A stretch of 64,000 nucleotides of DNA, from contig NZ_JADYWU010000003.1 in the NCBI RefSeq assembly GCF_015864665.1, positions 189,399-253,398 of the forward strand. Reading direction: 5' to 3'. This document shows positions 53,201-61,707 of the stretch, piece after piece. A program made the translations under genes and the position numbers. This stretch comes from Salinibacterium sp. SWN167 (GTDB taxonomy: Bacteria; Actinomycetota; Actinomycetes; Actinomycetales; Microbacteriaceae). The notes beneath the pieces are model-generated. The model had not been told where the DNA came from and made no database searches. It saw only the letters and a list, made by a program, of their open reading frames with translations. Positions within the stretch are counted from its first letter, which is position 1, and each line of letters starts with the position of its first letter.

Positions 53201-54075
53201 CGCTGCAAAACCTTTCCGAGAACCAGTCACGCTTCTGGATCTACGATTCGCTGCTCAGCGAGTACGCCGCTCTCGGCTTCGAGTACGGCTACTCGGTCGA
53301 GCGTGCCGACGCTCTCGTCATGTGGGAAGCCCAGTTCGGTGACTTCGCCAACGGCGCTCAGATCGTCGTAGACGAGTTCATTTCGAGCGCCGAGCAGAAG
53401 TGGGCGCAACGTTCAAGCGTCGTCATGCTGCTGCCACACGGCTATGAGGGCCAGGGCCCCGATCACTCCTCCGCCCGCATCGAGCGCTACTTGCAGATGT
53501 GTGCCGAGAACAACATGATCGTGGCTCGCCCGTCGACGCCGGCATCGTATTTCCACTTGCTGCGCCGCCAGGCCTACTCGCGTCCGCGCCGTCCGCTGAT
53601 CGTGTTCACCCCCAAGGCGATGCTTCGCCTGCGCGGTGCCACCAGTGATGTTGCCGACTTCACGAGTGGTCGCTTCGAGCCCGTTCTCGACGATGTTCGT
53701 CTCGACGACAAGTCGGCCGTCACTCGCGTCATCGTGACGTCGGGCAAGACCTACTACGACATCGTTGCCGAACTCGACAAGCGCGAGATCAAGCACATTG
53801 CCGTGGTGCGCATGGAGCAGTTCTACCCGCTCCCCGTTGCTGACATGAATGTGGTTCTCAGCCAGTACCCGAACGCAGACATCGTGTGGACTCAGGATGA
53901 GCCCGAGAACCAGGGTGCTTGGCCGTTCATTAGCTTGGAACTGCAGCGCCACGTTGAGTCGCGCGAGATCAAGCTCGCCTCGCGTCCGGCATCCGCCTCA
54001 CCGGCGACCGGTTCGTCGAAGCGCAGCGCGCTTGAGCAGGCCGAACTGATCGACCACGCGATTACCCAGCCGTAA
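50212..54075 (+). CDS. kgd: multifunctional 2-oxoglutarate decarboxylase/dehydrogenase E1-E2 (Kgd/OdhA)
   Basis: A 1287-residue actinobacterial fusion. An N-terminal OdhA tail (SSGDFGANEWLVDEMYEKYLED) is followed by an Ala/Pro-rich linker (about 65-125). The E2 acyltransferase core (about 160-420) has catalytic His379 in YDHRVIQGAGSGEF. The E1 thiamine-diphosphate domain (about 430-1287) has GDAAMAGQG near 704 and NINNQVGFTT. There is no lipoyl domain; such enzymes use the lipoyl domain of the pyruvate-complex E2. It supplies the TCA step from 2-oxoglutarate to succinyl-CoA. GTG 50212 is preferred over an upstream GTG at 50179. Its regulator OdhI/GarA is not in the window. Confidence 0.96.
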   Translation: MSGQVTGTAADGDSSGDFGANEWLVDEMYEKYLEDKNLVAESWWPFLESYTPSADLTPSSAVPTSTTPDAPAAAPATTPAAPQSTAAATPAAPAAPAAPAAPAAASPAAEAKPFVDEANPSTGSQPIARTTSIEPKPQPIPAEAPSTTPIETLKAEAAAKPKTENVVAPLRGAAKALASNMDSSLTVPTATSVRTIPAKLMIDNRIVINNHLKRARGGKVSFTHLIAWAIIETLKEFPSQNVFYDEPNGKPSVVTPAHINLGIAIDMPKPDGTRALVVPGIKNAETMGFAEFLAAYEDVVSRARANKLTGPDYMGNTISLTNPGGIGTEHSVPRLMRGSGTIVGAGALEYPAEFQGASLRTLTELGIGKTVTLTSTYDHRVIQGAGSGEFLKKIHERLIGANNFYEDIFAALRIPYDPIHWANDINVDLADNINKTSRVQELINSFRVRGHLMADTDPLEYRQRSHPDLDISSHGLTFWDLDREFVTGGFGGKRQALLREILGTLRDAYCRTVGIEYMHIQNPEQRRWIQDHVEKPYSKPGHDEQMRILGKLNEAEAFETFLQTKYVGQKRFSLEGGESTIALLDAVIQKAAEANLEEVAIGMAHRGRLSVLTNIAGKTYGQIFREFEGTQDPRTVQGSGDVKYHLGTEGTFTAADGRQIPVYLAANPSHLEAVDGVLEGIVRAKQDRRPIGSYAVLPVMVHGDAAMAGQGIVVEILQMSQLRAYRTGGTIHVNINNQVGFTTPPSEGRTSQYSTDVAKTVQAPIFHVNGDDPEAVVRVAELAFAYRQKFHRDVVIDLICYRRRGHNEGDDPSMTQPLMYNLIEAKRSVRTLYTEGLVGRGDITQEEYEASHQDFQDRLERAFAETHAAQTGSMPILTKDGNGVSDLERPGSQRDDAIGEPITTGIDESVVQLIGDAHANPPANFTVHKKLQALLKKRTDMSRKGGIDWAFAELLAIGSVLLEGTPVRMAGQDARRGTFVQRHAVLHDRENGQEWLPLQNLSENQSRFWIYDSLLSEYAALGFEYGYSVERADALVMWEAQFGDFANGAQIVVDEFISSAEQKWAQRSSVVMLLPHGYEGQGPDHSSARIERYLQMCAENNMIVARPSTPASYFHLLRRQAYSRPRRPLIVFTPKAMLRLRGATSDVADFTSGRFEPVLDDVRLDDKSAVTRVIVTSGKTYYDIVAELDKREIKHIAVVRMEQFYPLPVADMNVVLSQYPNADIVWTQDEPENQGAWPFISLELQRHVESREIKLASRPASASPATGSSKRSALEQAELIDHAITQP

Positions 54076-54093
54076 CCGCACCCGCGTTAATAA

Positions 54094-54131
54094 CAAAAGC
54101 GGGCATCCTCTTCGGAGGATGCCCGCTTTTG
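54094..54131 (+). terminator. Rho-independent terminator after kgd
   Basis: A perfect stem, CAAAAGCGGGCATCCTC pairing with GAGGATGCCCGCTTTTG, closed by a TTCG tetraloop, stands 19 bases after kgd. The TTTT in the 3' arm and AAAA in the 5' arm make it usable from both directions, so it may also stop the convergent sigH-rsrA transcript. Confidence 0.9.
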
Positions 54132-54175
54132 CGTTAGCAAGTGAGCAGCTGTAGGCGCTCAGCGCTAGAGAGTAT

Positions 54176-54406
54176 TTAGGCGCCCGCCAGCTTCGACAAG
54201 ATCGCGCTGCGCAGATCATCTGGTGCCGTCTCACGGCAGGCCTGCTTGACCTTGAGCTTCAACGCGAGTGCCACAAGGTGTTCGCTCGAGCAGGATTCGC
54301 AGTTGTCGAGATGGTTTGAGACATCCTGAAAGTCGGCCTCGTTGAGTTCGCGGTCGAGGTATTCCTCGAGTTCAGCTTTTGCTTTTTCACAACCGCAGTC
54401 GGTCAT
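54176..54406 (-). CDS. zinc-associated anti-sigma factor (RsrA/RshA type)
   Basis: A 76-residue redox anti-sigma factor. Cys6, His32, Cys36 and Cys39 in the pattern C-x25-H-x3-C-x2-C match the zinc and disulfide-forming residues of Streptomyces RsrA. Under disulfide stress, oxidation releases the sigma factor. It starts at ATG 54406 and overlaps the sigma gene stop by four bases (ATGA). Confidence 0.92.
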   Translation of the reverse strand: MTDCGCEKAKAELEEYLDRELNEADFQDVSNHLDNCESCSSEHLVALALKLKVKQACRETAPDDLRSAILSKLAGA

Positions 54407-55089
54407 TTGGTGCTCCTTGATGCTGCTGGCGTGCCGGGGGTGCGGTCACGCGCGTAGTCGGCCAGTAGTTCGCGCAACATACGACGGCCACGGTGCAGTC
54501 GGCTCATTACGGTGCCTACGGGGGTTTTCATGATGTCGGCGATCTCCTGATAGGAGAAGCCCTCGACGTCGGCGAAGTAGACCGCGAGGCGGAAGTCTTC
54601 GGGAATCGACTGCAGGGCATCCTTCACCGCGCTGTCGGGCAGGTGATCAATCGCTTCAGCCTCAGCTGACCGGGTTGACACCGACTGGGTGACAGATTCT
54701 GCGCCACCCAATTGCCAGTCTTCGAGCTCATCAATCGTGCCCTGATAAGGATTGCGCTGGTTCTTGCGATAAATGTTGATGAAGGTGTTGGTCTGGATGC
54801 GGTACAACCAGGCCTTCAAATTGGTGCCCTGCTGGTATTGCCCGAATGCTTGGAACGCTTTTACAAAGGTCTCTTGAACGAGATCTGCAGCGTCGGTGGG
54901 ATTGCGGGTCATACGCATGGCAGCGCCAAAAAGCTGGTCCATAAAGGGCAGCGCTTGCTCTTCAAACTGTCGTCGCTTCTCGTCAGCGGCAGCATCGGTA
55001 GCGCTGGGCTCAACTCTGTCGGTAGTCATTAGCGACAATTCTAGTTCGCTGATGACGGCATCCTGCTGAGTGTTCAGTACTGCGGTCAT
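54403..55089 (-). CDS. sigH: ECF sigma factor for thiol-oxidative stress (SigH/SigR)
   Basis: A 228-residue ECF sigma factor with region 2 ([50 protein letters not shown]) and region 4 ([49 protein letters not shown]), all typical of SigR/SigH. ATG 55089 has GGAGGCG just upstream; an internal ATG at 55029 (MTTDRV) could yield a shorter form. It controls genes for disulfide stress. A GGAAT-N18-GTT promoter precedes it, so it autoregulates. Cotranscribed with its anti-sigma. Confidence 0.93.
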   Translation of the reverse strand: MTAVLNTQQDAVISELELSLMTTDRVEPSATDAAADEKRRQFEEQALPFMDQLFGAAMRMTRNPTDAADLVQETFVKAFQAFGQYQQGTNLKAWLYRIQTNTFINIYRKNQRNPYQGTIDELEDWQLGGAESVTQSVSTRSAEAEAIDHLPDSAVKDALQSIPEDFRLAVYFADVEGFSYQEIADIMKTPVGTVMSRLHRGRRMLRELLADYARDRTPGTPAASRSTK

Positions 55090-55133
55090 ACGGGCGCCTC
55101 CTCCGTGGGGTCTTAAACGCCGATACTCTTAGT

Positions 55134-55159
55134 AACTGATGTTCGTATCTAAGTATTCC
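55134..55159 (-). promoter_or_regulatory. SigH/SigR-type promoter of sigH
   Basis: On the minus strand GGAAT (55159-55155) is followed after 18 bases by GTT (55136-55134), a perfect match to the SigR/SigH consensus GGAAT-N18-GTT. The -10 is 44 bases from the sigH start. The -35 part lies inside the first codons of the divergent aroA, so the two genes share DNA here. Confidence 0.8.
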
Positions 55160-56545
55160 AACCCAGAATTCAGCCCGTATGACGACGAGACGGTGCCAGA
55201 CACCACGGTGCCCGGAAACTGGCCTGCGCCCACCGTTTCGCATGCCCTCGCAGCGTCGCTGAGTTTGCCGGGCAGCAAGAGTCTCACGAACCGCGAACTG
55301 GTCTTGGCTGCCCTCGCTGATGGCCCCTCTCGTTTGCACTCGCCCCTTCATTCGCGCGATAGCGCTCTCATGATTCAGGCTCTCCGCGCGCTCGGCGTGA
55401 GAATTGACGAGATCGCAACGGGGAACGCTTTTGGTCCCGACCTACAGATCACCCCGGGCGAGCTCGAAGGTGGCACCTCAATCGATTGCGGTCTCGCGGG
55501 AACGGTCATGCGTTTCTTGCCGCCCGTTGCGGCGCTCGCCCTCGGCCCGGTCGCTTTCGACGGCGACGAAGCAGCCCTTCGTCGTCCCATGCGCACCACG
55601 ATTGACTCACTGCGAGCGCTCGGCGTGGATGTGTCCGACGACGGTCGCGGAACCCTCCCCTTCAGCCTGTATGGCATGGGCACGGTTGCCGGCGGCGACG
55701 TCAGCATCGATGCTTCGGCATCCAGCCAATTCGTTTCTGGTCTTCTTCTCGCGGCAGCACGCTTCGAGAACGGACTCACGTTGCGTCACACCGGTGACAA
55801 GCTGCCGAGCATGCCGCACATTGAAATGACGGTGGCATGCCTTGCTGCACGTGGGGTCACGGTCGAGAGTCCGGAACCCGGGGTGTGGGTTGTTCCCGCT
55901 AGCCCCATCCGCGCGATCGACGTGGCGCTCGAGCCCGACCTCTCTAATGCAGCGCCGTTCTTGGCTGCCGCGATCGTGGCCGGCGGAACTGTCACGATTG
56001 AAGGCTGGCCAGAGTCAACCACTCAGGTCGGTGCTGACCTTGAGCAGCTACTTCCCCTTTTCGGGGCGACAGTCACTCGCAAAGATGGCGCGCTCACTGT
56101 CGATGGCGGCGTAGGCGTCGTGGGCGGCCAGCGCTACCCCGGAATTGAGCTCGACCTTTCTACCGGTGGTGAGCTCGCTCCCGCAATCGTGGCGATTGCA
56201 GCACTCGCGTCGTCCGCGAGCACAATCACGGGAATCGGTCACTTGCGCGGCCACGAAACCGACCGTCTCGCAGCCTTACGCACCGAGATCAACGCGCTCG
56301 GCGGAGCCGTCACCGAACTCGACGACGGTCTCCACATTGAGCCAGCCGAACTCCACGGTGGCGTGTGGCACAGCTACGAAGACCACCGGATGTCCACGGC
56401 TGGCGCCATCATTGGCCTTGCCATTGAAGGCGTGGAGATTGAGGGTATCGACGCCACCGCCAAGACGCTCCCCCAGTTCCCAGAACTGTGGCGCACGCTC
56501 GTCGGCGATGCTCCGCTGACCACTGACACTCTCGGATTGCTCTAA
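55139..56545 (+). CDS. aroA: 3-phosphoshikimate 1-carboxyvinyltransferase (EPSP synthase)
   Basis: A 468-residue shikimate-pathway enzyme joining PEP and shikimate-3-phosphate. Motifs include PGSKSLTNRELVLAALA (about 43-59), CGLAGTVMRFLPP (about 120-132), GDEAALRRPM and the SYEDHRMSTAGAI near the C terminus. The N-terminal 28 residues before NWPAP are longer than in E. coli AroA but common in this family; ATG 55139 is taken as start although its ribosome site is weak. In operon with rsgA and hisN downstream. Confidence 0.95.
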   Translation: MFVSKYSNPEFSPYDDETVPDTTVPGNWPAPTVSHALAASLSLPGSKSLTNRELVLAALADGPSRLHSPLHSRDSALMIQALRALGVRIDEIATGNAFGPDLQITPGELEGGTSIDCGLAGTVMRFLPPVAALALGPVAFDGDEAALRRPMRTTIDSLRALGVDVSDDGRGTLPFSLYGMGTVAGGDVSIDASASSQFVSGLLLAAARFENGLTLRHTGDKLPSMPHIEMTVACLAARGVTVESPEPGVWVVPASPIRAIDVALEPDLSNAAPFLAAAIVAGGTVTIEGWPESTTQVGADLEQLLPLFGATVTRKDGALTVDGGVGVVGGQRYPGIELDLSTGGELAPAIVAIAALASSASTITGIGHLRGHETDRLAALRTEINALGGAVTELDDGLHIEPAELHGGVWHSYEDHRMSTAGAIIGLAIEGVEIEGIDATAKTLPQFPELWRTLVGDAPLTTDTLGLL

Positions 56546-56547
56546 CG

Positions 56548-57609
56548 ATGAGTTGGCTCACGGGCGATGACGACGATGATGACCGCAAGTACAGCGAATA
56601 CGATGAGAGTTCGATTCGCATGCGGCCGAACCCCAAGGCGAATAAGCCACGGAGCAAGATTCGCCCCGACCACGCGGACGCCATCGAAGGACGCGTCTTT
56701 AGCGTCGATCGGGGCCGCTACGGCGTCTGGGTAGACGAGGGAACGCCAGACGAACGCCAAATCATCGCCGCTCGTGCCCGCGAACTCGGCCGCAACCAAC
56801 AGGGCAAAGTGTCGGTCGTTACGGGTGACTGGGTCGACCTCGTCGGCGATACGACCGGCACCGAAGGCACTCTCGCGCGCATCGTGCGCATCCGAGAGCG
56901 CGCCACACTGCTTCGCCGCAGCGCCGACGACACGGATGCCGTCGAACGCATCATTGTCGCCAACGCCGACCAGATGCTCATCGTTGTTGCCGCCGCCGAC
57001 CCGGAGCCGCGACCGAGACTCGTCGACCGCTATCTCGTGGCGGCCTTTGATGCGGGGATTGATCCCATCCTGTGCATCACCAAAACTGACCTGCAAGATC
57101 CGGCGCCGTTCTTGGAGAACTTTGCCGGTCTCGATCTGACAGTGATCGAGAGCCGTTCGGATGAGGTTCCCCTCGACGAGCTGCGTGCCCTTCTCGACGG
57201 CCACACTACGGTTGCGGTTGGCCACTCGGGAGTGGGCAAATCGACGCTCGTAAATGCTCTTGTGCCCGACGCTAATCGCGCGGTCGGCCATGTCAACGCA
57301 GTCACGGGGCGCGGGCGTCACACGTCGTCGTCAACCATTTCGTATCGCGTGGGCACCGGCTGGGTCGTCGATACTCCCGGAGTTCGATCTTTTGGCCTCG
57401 GTCACATCGACCCGAGCAAGATCTTGTCGTCGTTTACCGACTTGGCCGAGCTTGCCGAAGAGTGTCCGCGCGGCTGCACTCACTTGCCTGATGCCCCCGA
57501 CTGCGCGATCGCTGAAGCGGTCGCAGCCGGAGCGCTCGGCGAGGTCGGTAAGTTACGCCTCGACTCGTTCCAGCGGCTCATCACGACACTCGGTTCCGCT
57601 AGCGTGTAG
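56548..57609 (+). CDS. rsgA: ribosome small-subunit-dependent GTPase
   Basis: A 353-residue circularly permuted GTPase. OB-fold (about 46-110), G4 TKTD, G1 GHSGVGKST (about 228-236), G3 DTPG (in VVDTPGVRS) and zinc knuckle Cys-x4-Cys-x-His-x6-Cys in CPRGCTHLPDAPDC. It helps late 30S subunit maturation. ATG 56548 lies three bases after the aroA stop. The N terminus (about 1-35) is acidic and low complexity. Confidence 0.95.
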   Translation: MSWLTGDDDDDDRKYSEYDESSIRMRPNPKANKPRSKIRPDHADAIEGRVFSVDRGRYGVWVDEGTPDERQIIAARARELGRNQQGKVSVVTGDWVDLVGDTTGTEGTLARIVRIRERATLLRRSADDTDAVERIIVANADQMLIVVAAADPEPRPRLVDRYLVAAFDAGIDPILCITKTDLQDPAPFLENFAGLDLTVIESRSDEVPLDELRALLDGHTTVAVGHSGVGKSTLVNALVPDANRAVGHVNAVTGRGRHTSSSTISYRVGTGWVVDTPGVRSFGLGHIDPSKILSSFTDLAELAEECPRGCTHLPDAPDCAIAEAVAAGALGEVGKLRLDSFQRLITTLGSASV

Positions 57610-57611
57610 TC

Positions 57612-58403
57612 GTGACCGAATACACTCTCGCCGACGATCTTTCCCTCGCGCTCGCCCTTGCCGGCGATGCCGACCTCATCTCGCTCGACCGCTTCACCGC
57701 GCTCGATCTCGAAGTCACGACTAAGCCCGACCGCACGCCGGTCACGGATGCCGACAAAGCTGTTGAGCGCAGCATCCGTGCCGGAATTGCTGCTGCCCGT
57801 CCCGGAGACTCGATTCTCGGAGAAGAGTATGGCGAGGCCGGAGACTCGAACCGCCAGTGGATTATCGATCCCATCGATGGCACCTCAAACTTTTTGCGCG
57901 GCGTCCCCATCTGGGGAACACTTATCTCGCTCGTCATCGATGGTGTGCCCCAGGTTGGAGTGGTCAGTTCCCCCGCTCTTGGTAAGCGGTGGTGGGCGGC
58001 CACCGGTCACGGCGCTTTCGCTCAGGCCCGCGATGGCGAGCCTGAACAGATCTCAGTGAGCAAGGTGTCCTCGCTTGAGGCGGCATCCATCAGCTACAAC
58101 AGCCTGCCGGGCTGGGATGAAGCTGGTCGCCTCGATGCTGTCGTTGCGTTGACTCGTGCCACGTGGCGTTCGCGCGCGATCGGCGATATGTGGGCGTACA
58201 TGTTGCTCGCCGAAGGTGCGCTCGATGTCGTGGGCGAATTCGATTTGAAGCCCTACGATATGGCGGCTCTGATCCCCATTGTGTTGGAAGCCGGCGGTCG
58301 TTTCACTTCTGTTGAAGGCGTTCCCGGACCGTGGGAAGGTAACGCTCTGGCAACAAATGGCGTACTTCACGACGAAGTTCTAGGGTTTTTGGGCTCTCAT
58401 TAG
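57612..58403 (+). CDS. hisN: histidinol-phosphatase, inositol-monophosphatase fold
   Basis: A 263-residue IMPase-family phosphatase. Metal-binding GEEYG and DPIDGTSNF, plus the C-terminal DLKPYDMAALIPIVLEAGG region, are typical. The actinobacterial orthologue beside aroA and rsgA is HisN, dephosphorylating histidinol-phosphate. It could also act on inositol phosphates. GTG 57612 follows rsgA by two bases. Confidence 0.88.
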   Translation: MTEYTLADDLSLALALAGDADLISLDRFTALDLEVTTKPDRTPVTDADKAVERSIRAGIAAARPGDSILGEEYGEAGDSNRQWIIDPIDGTSNFLRGVPIWGTLISLVIDGVPQVGVVSSPALGKRWWAATGHGAFAQARDGEPEQISVSKVSSLEAASISYNSLPGWDEAGRLDAVVALTRATWRSRAIGDMWAYMLLAEGALDVVGEFDLKPYDMAALIPIVLEAGGRFTSVEGVPGPWEGNALATNGVLHDEVLGFLGSH

Positions 58404-58499
58404 CGTTTTTCCCGCTTCTTCGACCTGTGAATGTGCTGAATTTCACTAAGCTTGAGAAGAACGAAGCGTTATCACCTCAGACGAAAGAGACCCACTTCT

Positions 58500-59000
58500 A
58501 TGACGACAGATAACATCTGGCGCCGGACGCTCGCCATCGCCACCATTGCTGTTGCAGCTGTGGCGCTCAGTGGCTGCAGCATCATCGATCAAGTTACGAA
58601 CGAAATTTCGGATGCCGTCGACCCCGGAGCCGGCACCACTCAAGATATCTTCAGCCTCGTTATTGGTGACTGCGAAGTCGGCAACCAAGACGGCGGCGAA
58701 GTTTCCAGCACCAAGACCATCGACTGCGCCGAGCCGCACGATGCAGAGGTTTACGCGGCGTCCTACATGGCCGACGGTGATTTCCCCGGTGACTCCGCAA
58801 TTGAAGATCAGGCAACGGCTGACTGCTACGCAGAGTTCGGAACCTTCATCGGCGCAGAGTACGAAGACTCGGTCTACGACTTCTCCTGGTACTACCCCAC
58901 CGAGGGCAGCTGGTCAGAGGGCGACCGCGAGATCTTGTGTCTCGTCTACGACCCCTCCGGCGACCAGATCAGCGGTTCGCTTGCAGGTGCCGCAGAGTAA
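58500..59000 (+). CDS. septum-formation-like secreted lipoprotein
   Basis: A 166-residue lipoprotein from ATG 58500, with signal peptide (about 7-23) and lipobox ALSGC. The mature domain has GDCEVGN, then IDCAEPHDAEVYAA and DCYAEFGTFIG, and EILCLVYD, fitting the Septum_form (PF13845-like) pattern of paired cysteines with a PHxxEV motif. Function unknown. A strong hairpin follows. Confidence 0.78.
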   Translation: MTTDNIWRRTLAIATIAVAAVALSGCSIIDQVTNEISDAVDPGAGTTQDIFSLVIGDCEVGNQDGGEVSSTKTIDCAEPHDAEVYAASYMADGDFPGDSAIEDQATADCYAEFGTFIGAEYEDSVYDFSWYYPTEGSWSEGDREILCLVYDPSGDQISGSLAGAAE

Positions 59001-59010
59001 TTTTCTTTTC

Positions 59011-59049
59011 GGAACGGCTGGCGAAGACACGGTCTTTGCCAGCCGTTCC
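59011..59049 (+). terminator. terminator after the lipoprotein gene
   Basis: GGAACGGCTGGCGAAGAC pairs with GTCTTTGCCAGCCGTTCC (17 of 18 pairs) around a three-base loop. It begins ten bases after the stop codon, preceded by TTTTCTTTTC. It lacks a clear T tract on the plus-strand 3' side. Confidence 0.7.
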
Positions 59050-59144
59050 GGCGTTAACGGGAAGAACTGAGAGCATGGGGGCGTTGCATCCGGTATCCGG
59101 ATAAGAAACGCTGGAGCAAGTCGACACGAAAGCGGTAACGGACA

Positions 59145-60419
59145 ATGAAGATCGAATTCCCCGGCTCCAACGGCTCCATGCTGGCGGCCCGCCTCGACCT
59201 CCCCGAAGGCACCCCTTCCGCCTACGCGCTCTTCGCTCACTGCTTCACGTGTTCGAAGGACTCATTCGCTGCCTCACGCATTTCGAAAGCACTCGTTGAC
59301 TACGGCATCGCCGTCTTGCGCTTCGACTTCACTGGCTTGGGCGGCTCCGACGGTGATTTTTCTAACACTAACTTCAGCTCAAACATCGATGATGTTGTGG
59401 CCGCCACTGAATATCTCGGCACCAACTACCGCGCCCCCACGATCCTCATTGGACACTCCCTGGGCGGAGCCGCCGTGCTCGCGGCAGCCCATCGCGTGCC
59501 CTCGACGCGTGCTGTCGTCACGCTCGGCAGTCCCAGCGATCCTGCCCACATCACGAATCTGTTCGCCCACGCGAGCGAGGAAATTGTGACTGCGGGAGAA
59601 GCAATGGTTCAGCTGGGCGGCCGCGAGTTCCGCATCCGCAAACAACTCCTCGATGACATTGCCGCACAGCCGCAGTCGGTTCGACTGCGTGATCTGGATG
59701 CCGCACTTTTGGTCATGCACTCCCCCATCGATCAGACCGTGGGCATCGACAACGCGCGGGAGATCTTCGAAACAGCGAAGCACCCCAAGTCGTTCGTGGC
59801 GCTCGATGGTGCGGATCATCTCCTGAGCAATCGTGATGATGCTGCTTTCGCGGCCAGCATGATCGCGGCCTGGTCGGCTCGCTATGCTTTCGACCACACC
59901 GCAGCCCCAGAACAGCGGGCGAGCAGTGCTGGACCGAAGACTCCTCCGGTCGTCGCCCACCCGAGCGCCTCGATCACCGCCGATGGCAGCTCGGTGATCG
60001 TCACCGAGAGCGGCCCTGCGCGCTACGAACAGCGCGTCTTTGCTTCGGGTCACGAGCTCATCTCTGATGAGCCTGCACCGCTGAGCGAAAATCATGGCCC
60101 AGCGCCCTATGACCTTGTCTTGGCCGGGCTCGGAAGCTGCACTTCCATCACCATCAGGATGTACGCCGACCGCAAAAAGATGCCGTTGAAGTCGGTCAGC
60201 GTTCGGCTGAGTCGCGAGCGTATCGACGCGGCCGCGTGCGAGCACTGCACCTCGACCGAAGGAATGGTCGAGCATTTCACACGCGAGCTCACGTTCGAGG
60301 GCGACCTCACTGCCGAGCAACGTGCTTCGCTTCTCGTCATTGCCGATAAGTGCCCCGTGCATCGCTCGCTCGAGGGCGAAATCTCCATCACGACGACAGA
60401 AACCGCGCCGTCGCTCTAG
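59145..60419 (+). CDS. alpha/beta-hydrolase and OsmC domain fusion
   Basis: A 424-residue two-domain protein. Residues 1-255 form an alpha/beta hydrolase with Ser105 (GHSLGG) and His225 (GADHLL) near a proper Asp195. Residues 280-420 form an OsmC-type peroxidase domain with redox Cys332 (GLGSCTS) and Cys403 (DKCPVHR). Fusions of this kind occur across bacteria and probably hydrolyse or detoxify acyl or peroxide compounds; the substrate is unknown. ATG 59145 follows the hairpin by 95 bases. Confidence 0.88.
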   Translation: MKIEFPGSNGSMLAARLDLPEGTPSAYALFAHCFTCSKDSFAASRISKALVDYGIAVLRFDFTGLGGSDGDFSNTNFSSNIDDVVAATEYLGTNYRAPTILIGHSLGGAAVLAAAHRVPSTRAVVTLGSPSDPAHITNLFAHASEEIVTAGEAMVQLGGREFRIRKQLLDDIAAQPQSVRLRDLDAALLVMHSPIDQTVGIDNAREIFETAKHPKSFVALDGADHLLSNRDDAAFAASMIAAWSARYAFDHTAAPEQRASSAGPKTPPVVAHPSASITADGSSVIVTESGPARYEQRVFASGHELISDEPAPLSENHGPAPYDLVLAGLGSCTSITIRMYADRKKMPLKSVSVRLSRERIDAAACEHCTSTEGMVEHFTRELTFEGDLTAEQRASLLVIADKCPVHRSLEGEISITTTETAPSL

Positions 60420-60447
60420 CTCTCCCCGCTCGCGAGGGTTACAGTAG

Positions 60448-60466
60448 TTAGGTAAGCCTAACTTTT
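60448..60466 (+). promoter_or_regulatory. IdeR/DtxR iron box
   Basis: TTAGGTAAGCCTAACTTTT agrees with the IdeR/DtxR consensus TTAGGTTAGGCTAACCTAA at about 14 of 19 positions, with the inner dyad TTAGG-TAAG-CCTAA preserved. It lies six bases before the SIP start at 60473, as expected for iron repression. Confidence 0.75.
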
Positions 60467-60472
60467 ACGGAA

Positions 60473-61330
60473 ATGAGCTGGCGCCCGCGCCCATCGCCTA
60501 TGACAATTGAACGTGACTCCGTCAAGCATCCCCTCGTCATCCGCCACCTGACGGTGAGCGCCGTCAGCCACCCGGCGCCGTCGATTGCGCGCATTACCCT
60601 CAGCGGTGATGAACTCGCCGGATTTGTCAGCAGTGGCCCCACCGACCACGTCAAAGTATTCTTTCCCGATCCCGCAACCGGCGTGCTCACCGCACCCACG
60701 ATGACCGCCGATGGAATCAAGAAGCCCAAGGGCGAAGGCAAGGTTATCTCGCGTGACTACACCCCGCTCGGTTTCCGCAGCGATGCTGGTCGTCACGAGC
60801 TCGACATCGACTTCGTCGTCCACGGAGACGAGGGGCCCGCCTCCGCCTGGGCCGGAAAAGCCGCCGCTGGCGACAGCCTCGTGATCGCCGGTCCGCGGGG
60901 ATCACGACTGCTGCCCGTTGGCGCAACCCACGTCATCCTGATCGTGGACGAAACGGCGTTCCCGGCAGCCTCGCGCTGGATCGACATGCTCCCCACCTCG
61001 GTAAACATCACCGCCCTGTTCGACGTCGCCGACGAAAGCCTTGAGAGCTACTTCAGCGACGAGCTAAAGGCGCGCATGGATGCCGAGTGGTTCTATCGCC
61101 GTGACGGTCTTGGGCAGCTGGAAGCCGCGCTACGCGCGCTCGGTGAGATCGGTGAATCCACCTTCGTGTTCCTCGCCGGCGAAGCCACCACCCTTGTTCC
61201 GCTTCGGCGCTACCTGCGCCGCGAGCTTGGCCTCCCCAAGCAGCAAGTAACAGCCGACGGTTACTGGCGCCGTGGAGTGACAAACGCTGACCACCACGAG
61301 CCGATCGATCCCTCAGACCCGGAGGACTAA
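60473..61330 (+). CDS. siderophore-interacting protein (ferric-siderophore reductase)
   Basis: A 285-residue flavin reductase of the SIP family (ViuB-like). FAD-binding part (about 20-140, with SRDYTPLGFR and the DIDFVVHGDEGPASAWAGKAAAGD segment) and the SIP NAD(P)H part (about 145-285, ILIVDETAFPAASRW, FLAGEATTLVPLRRYL, GYWRRG). It releases iron from imported siderophores. ATG 60473 or 60500 could be the start; the first is nearer to the iron box. Its lone-domain relative sits at 16555. Confidence 0.92.
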   Translation: MSWRPRPSPMTIERDSVKHPLVIRHLTVSAVSHPAPSIARITLSGDELAGFVSSGPTDHVKVFFPDPATGVLTAPTMTADGIKKPKGEGKVISRDYTPLGFRSDAGRHELDIDFVVHGDEGPASAWAGKAAAGDSLVIAGPRGSRLLPVGATHVILIVDETAFPAASRWIDMLPTSVNITALFDVADESLESYFSDELKARMDAEWFYRRDGLGQLEAALRALGEIGESTFVFLAGEATTLVPLRRYLRRELGLPKQQVTADGYWRRGVTNADHHEPIDPSDPED

Positions 61331-61467
61331 ACCGTCTCAACGAGCGTGCGTTTCGCAGCGCTGAGTGGTGGAACGCCCGCTCGACTGAGCACCAGTCCGG
61401 CGCGAGATTGACGGGTCTGCGAGGCAGGCTCAAGTGTATGCTGAGGGCACAAGTGAACAGCCGTCAT

Positions 61468-61662
61468 TCCGCTGCGGGAGAGTCCTTCCGATCGTTGGTT
61501 GGCGCCGTAGGAGCAAACCCTCTCCGGGAATCTCTCAGGCCCCAGTACCGCAGTGGATAGGCAACTCTGAAAAGCAGTCGGCCCTGTCCGACTCGCCGAC
61601 GGGGCAACGCAACGCCACAAGCGTGCGGAAACTCTCAGGCCCGATACAGAGCGGAGAGGACT
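61468..61662 (+). ncRNA. tandem glycine riboswitch
   Basis: Two glycine aptamers can be read one after the other. The first runs from about 61468 to 61577 (GCGGGAGAG near 61474, CTCTCAGG near 61532, CTGAAAAGCAG at the end). The second runs from about 61578 to 61662 (GGGGCAACGC, then ACTCTCAGGCCC near 61631 and GAGAGGAC). Repeated CTCTCAGG cores and GA-rich P1 strands are the signature of the gcvT-type riboswitch. It precedes sdaA and may activate serine deaminase expression when glycine, and hence serine, is high. Confidence 0.88.
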
Positions 61663-61707
61663 CGACGACACCCGTACGACGCTGTGCGGTGAAGAAACGG
61701 AGTCACC

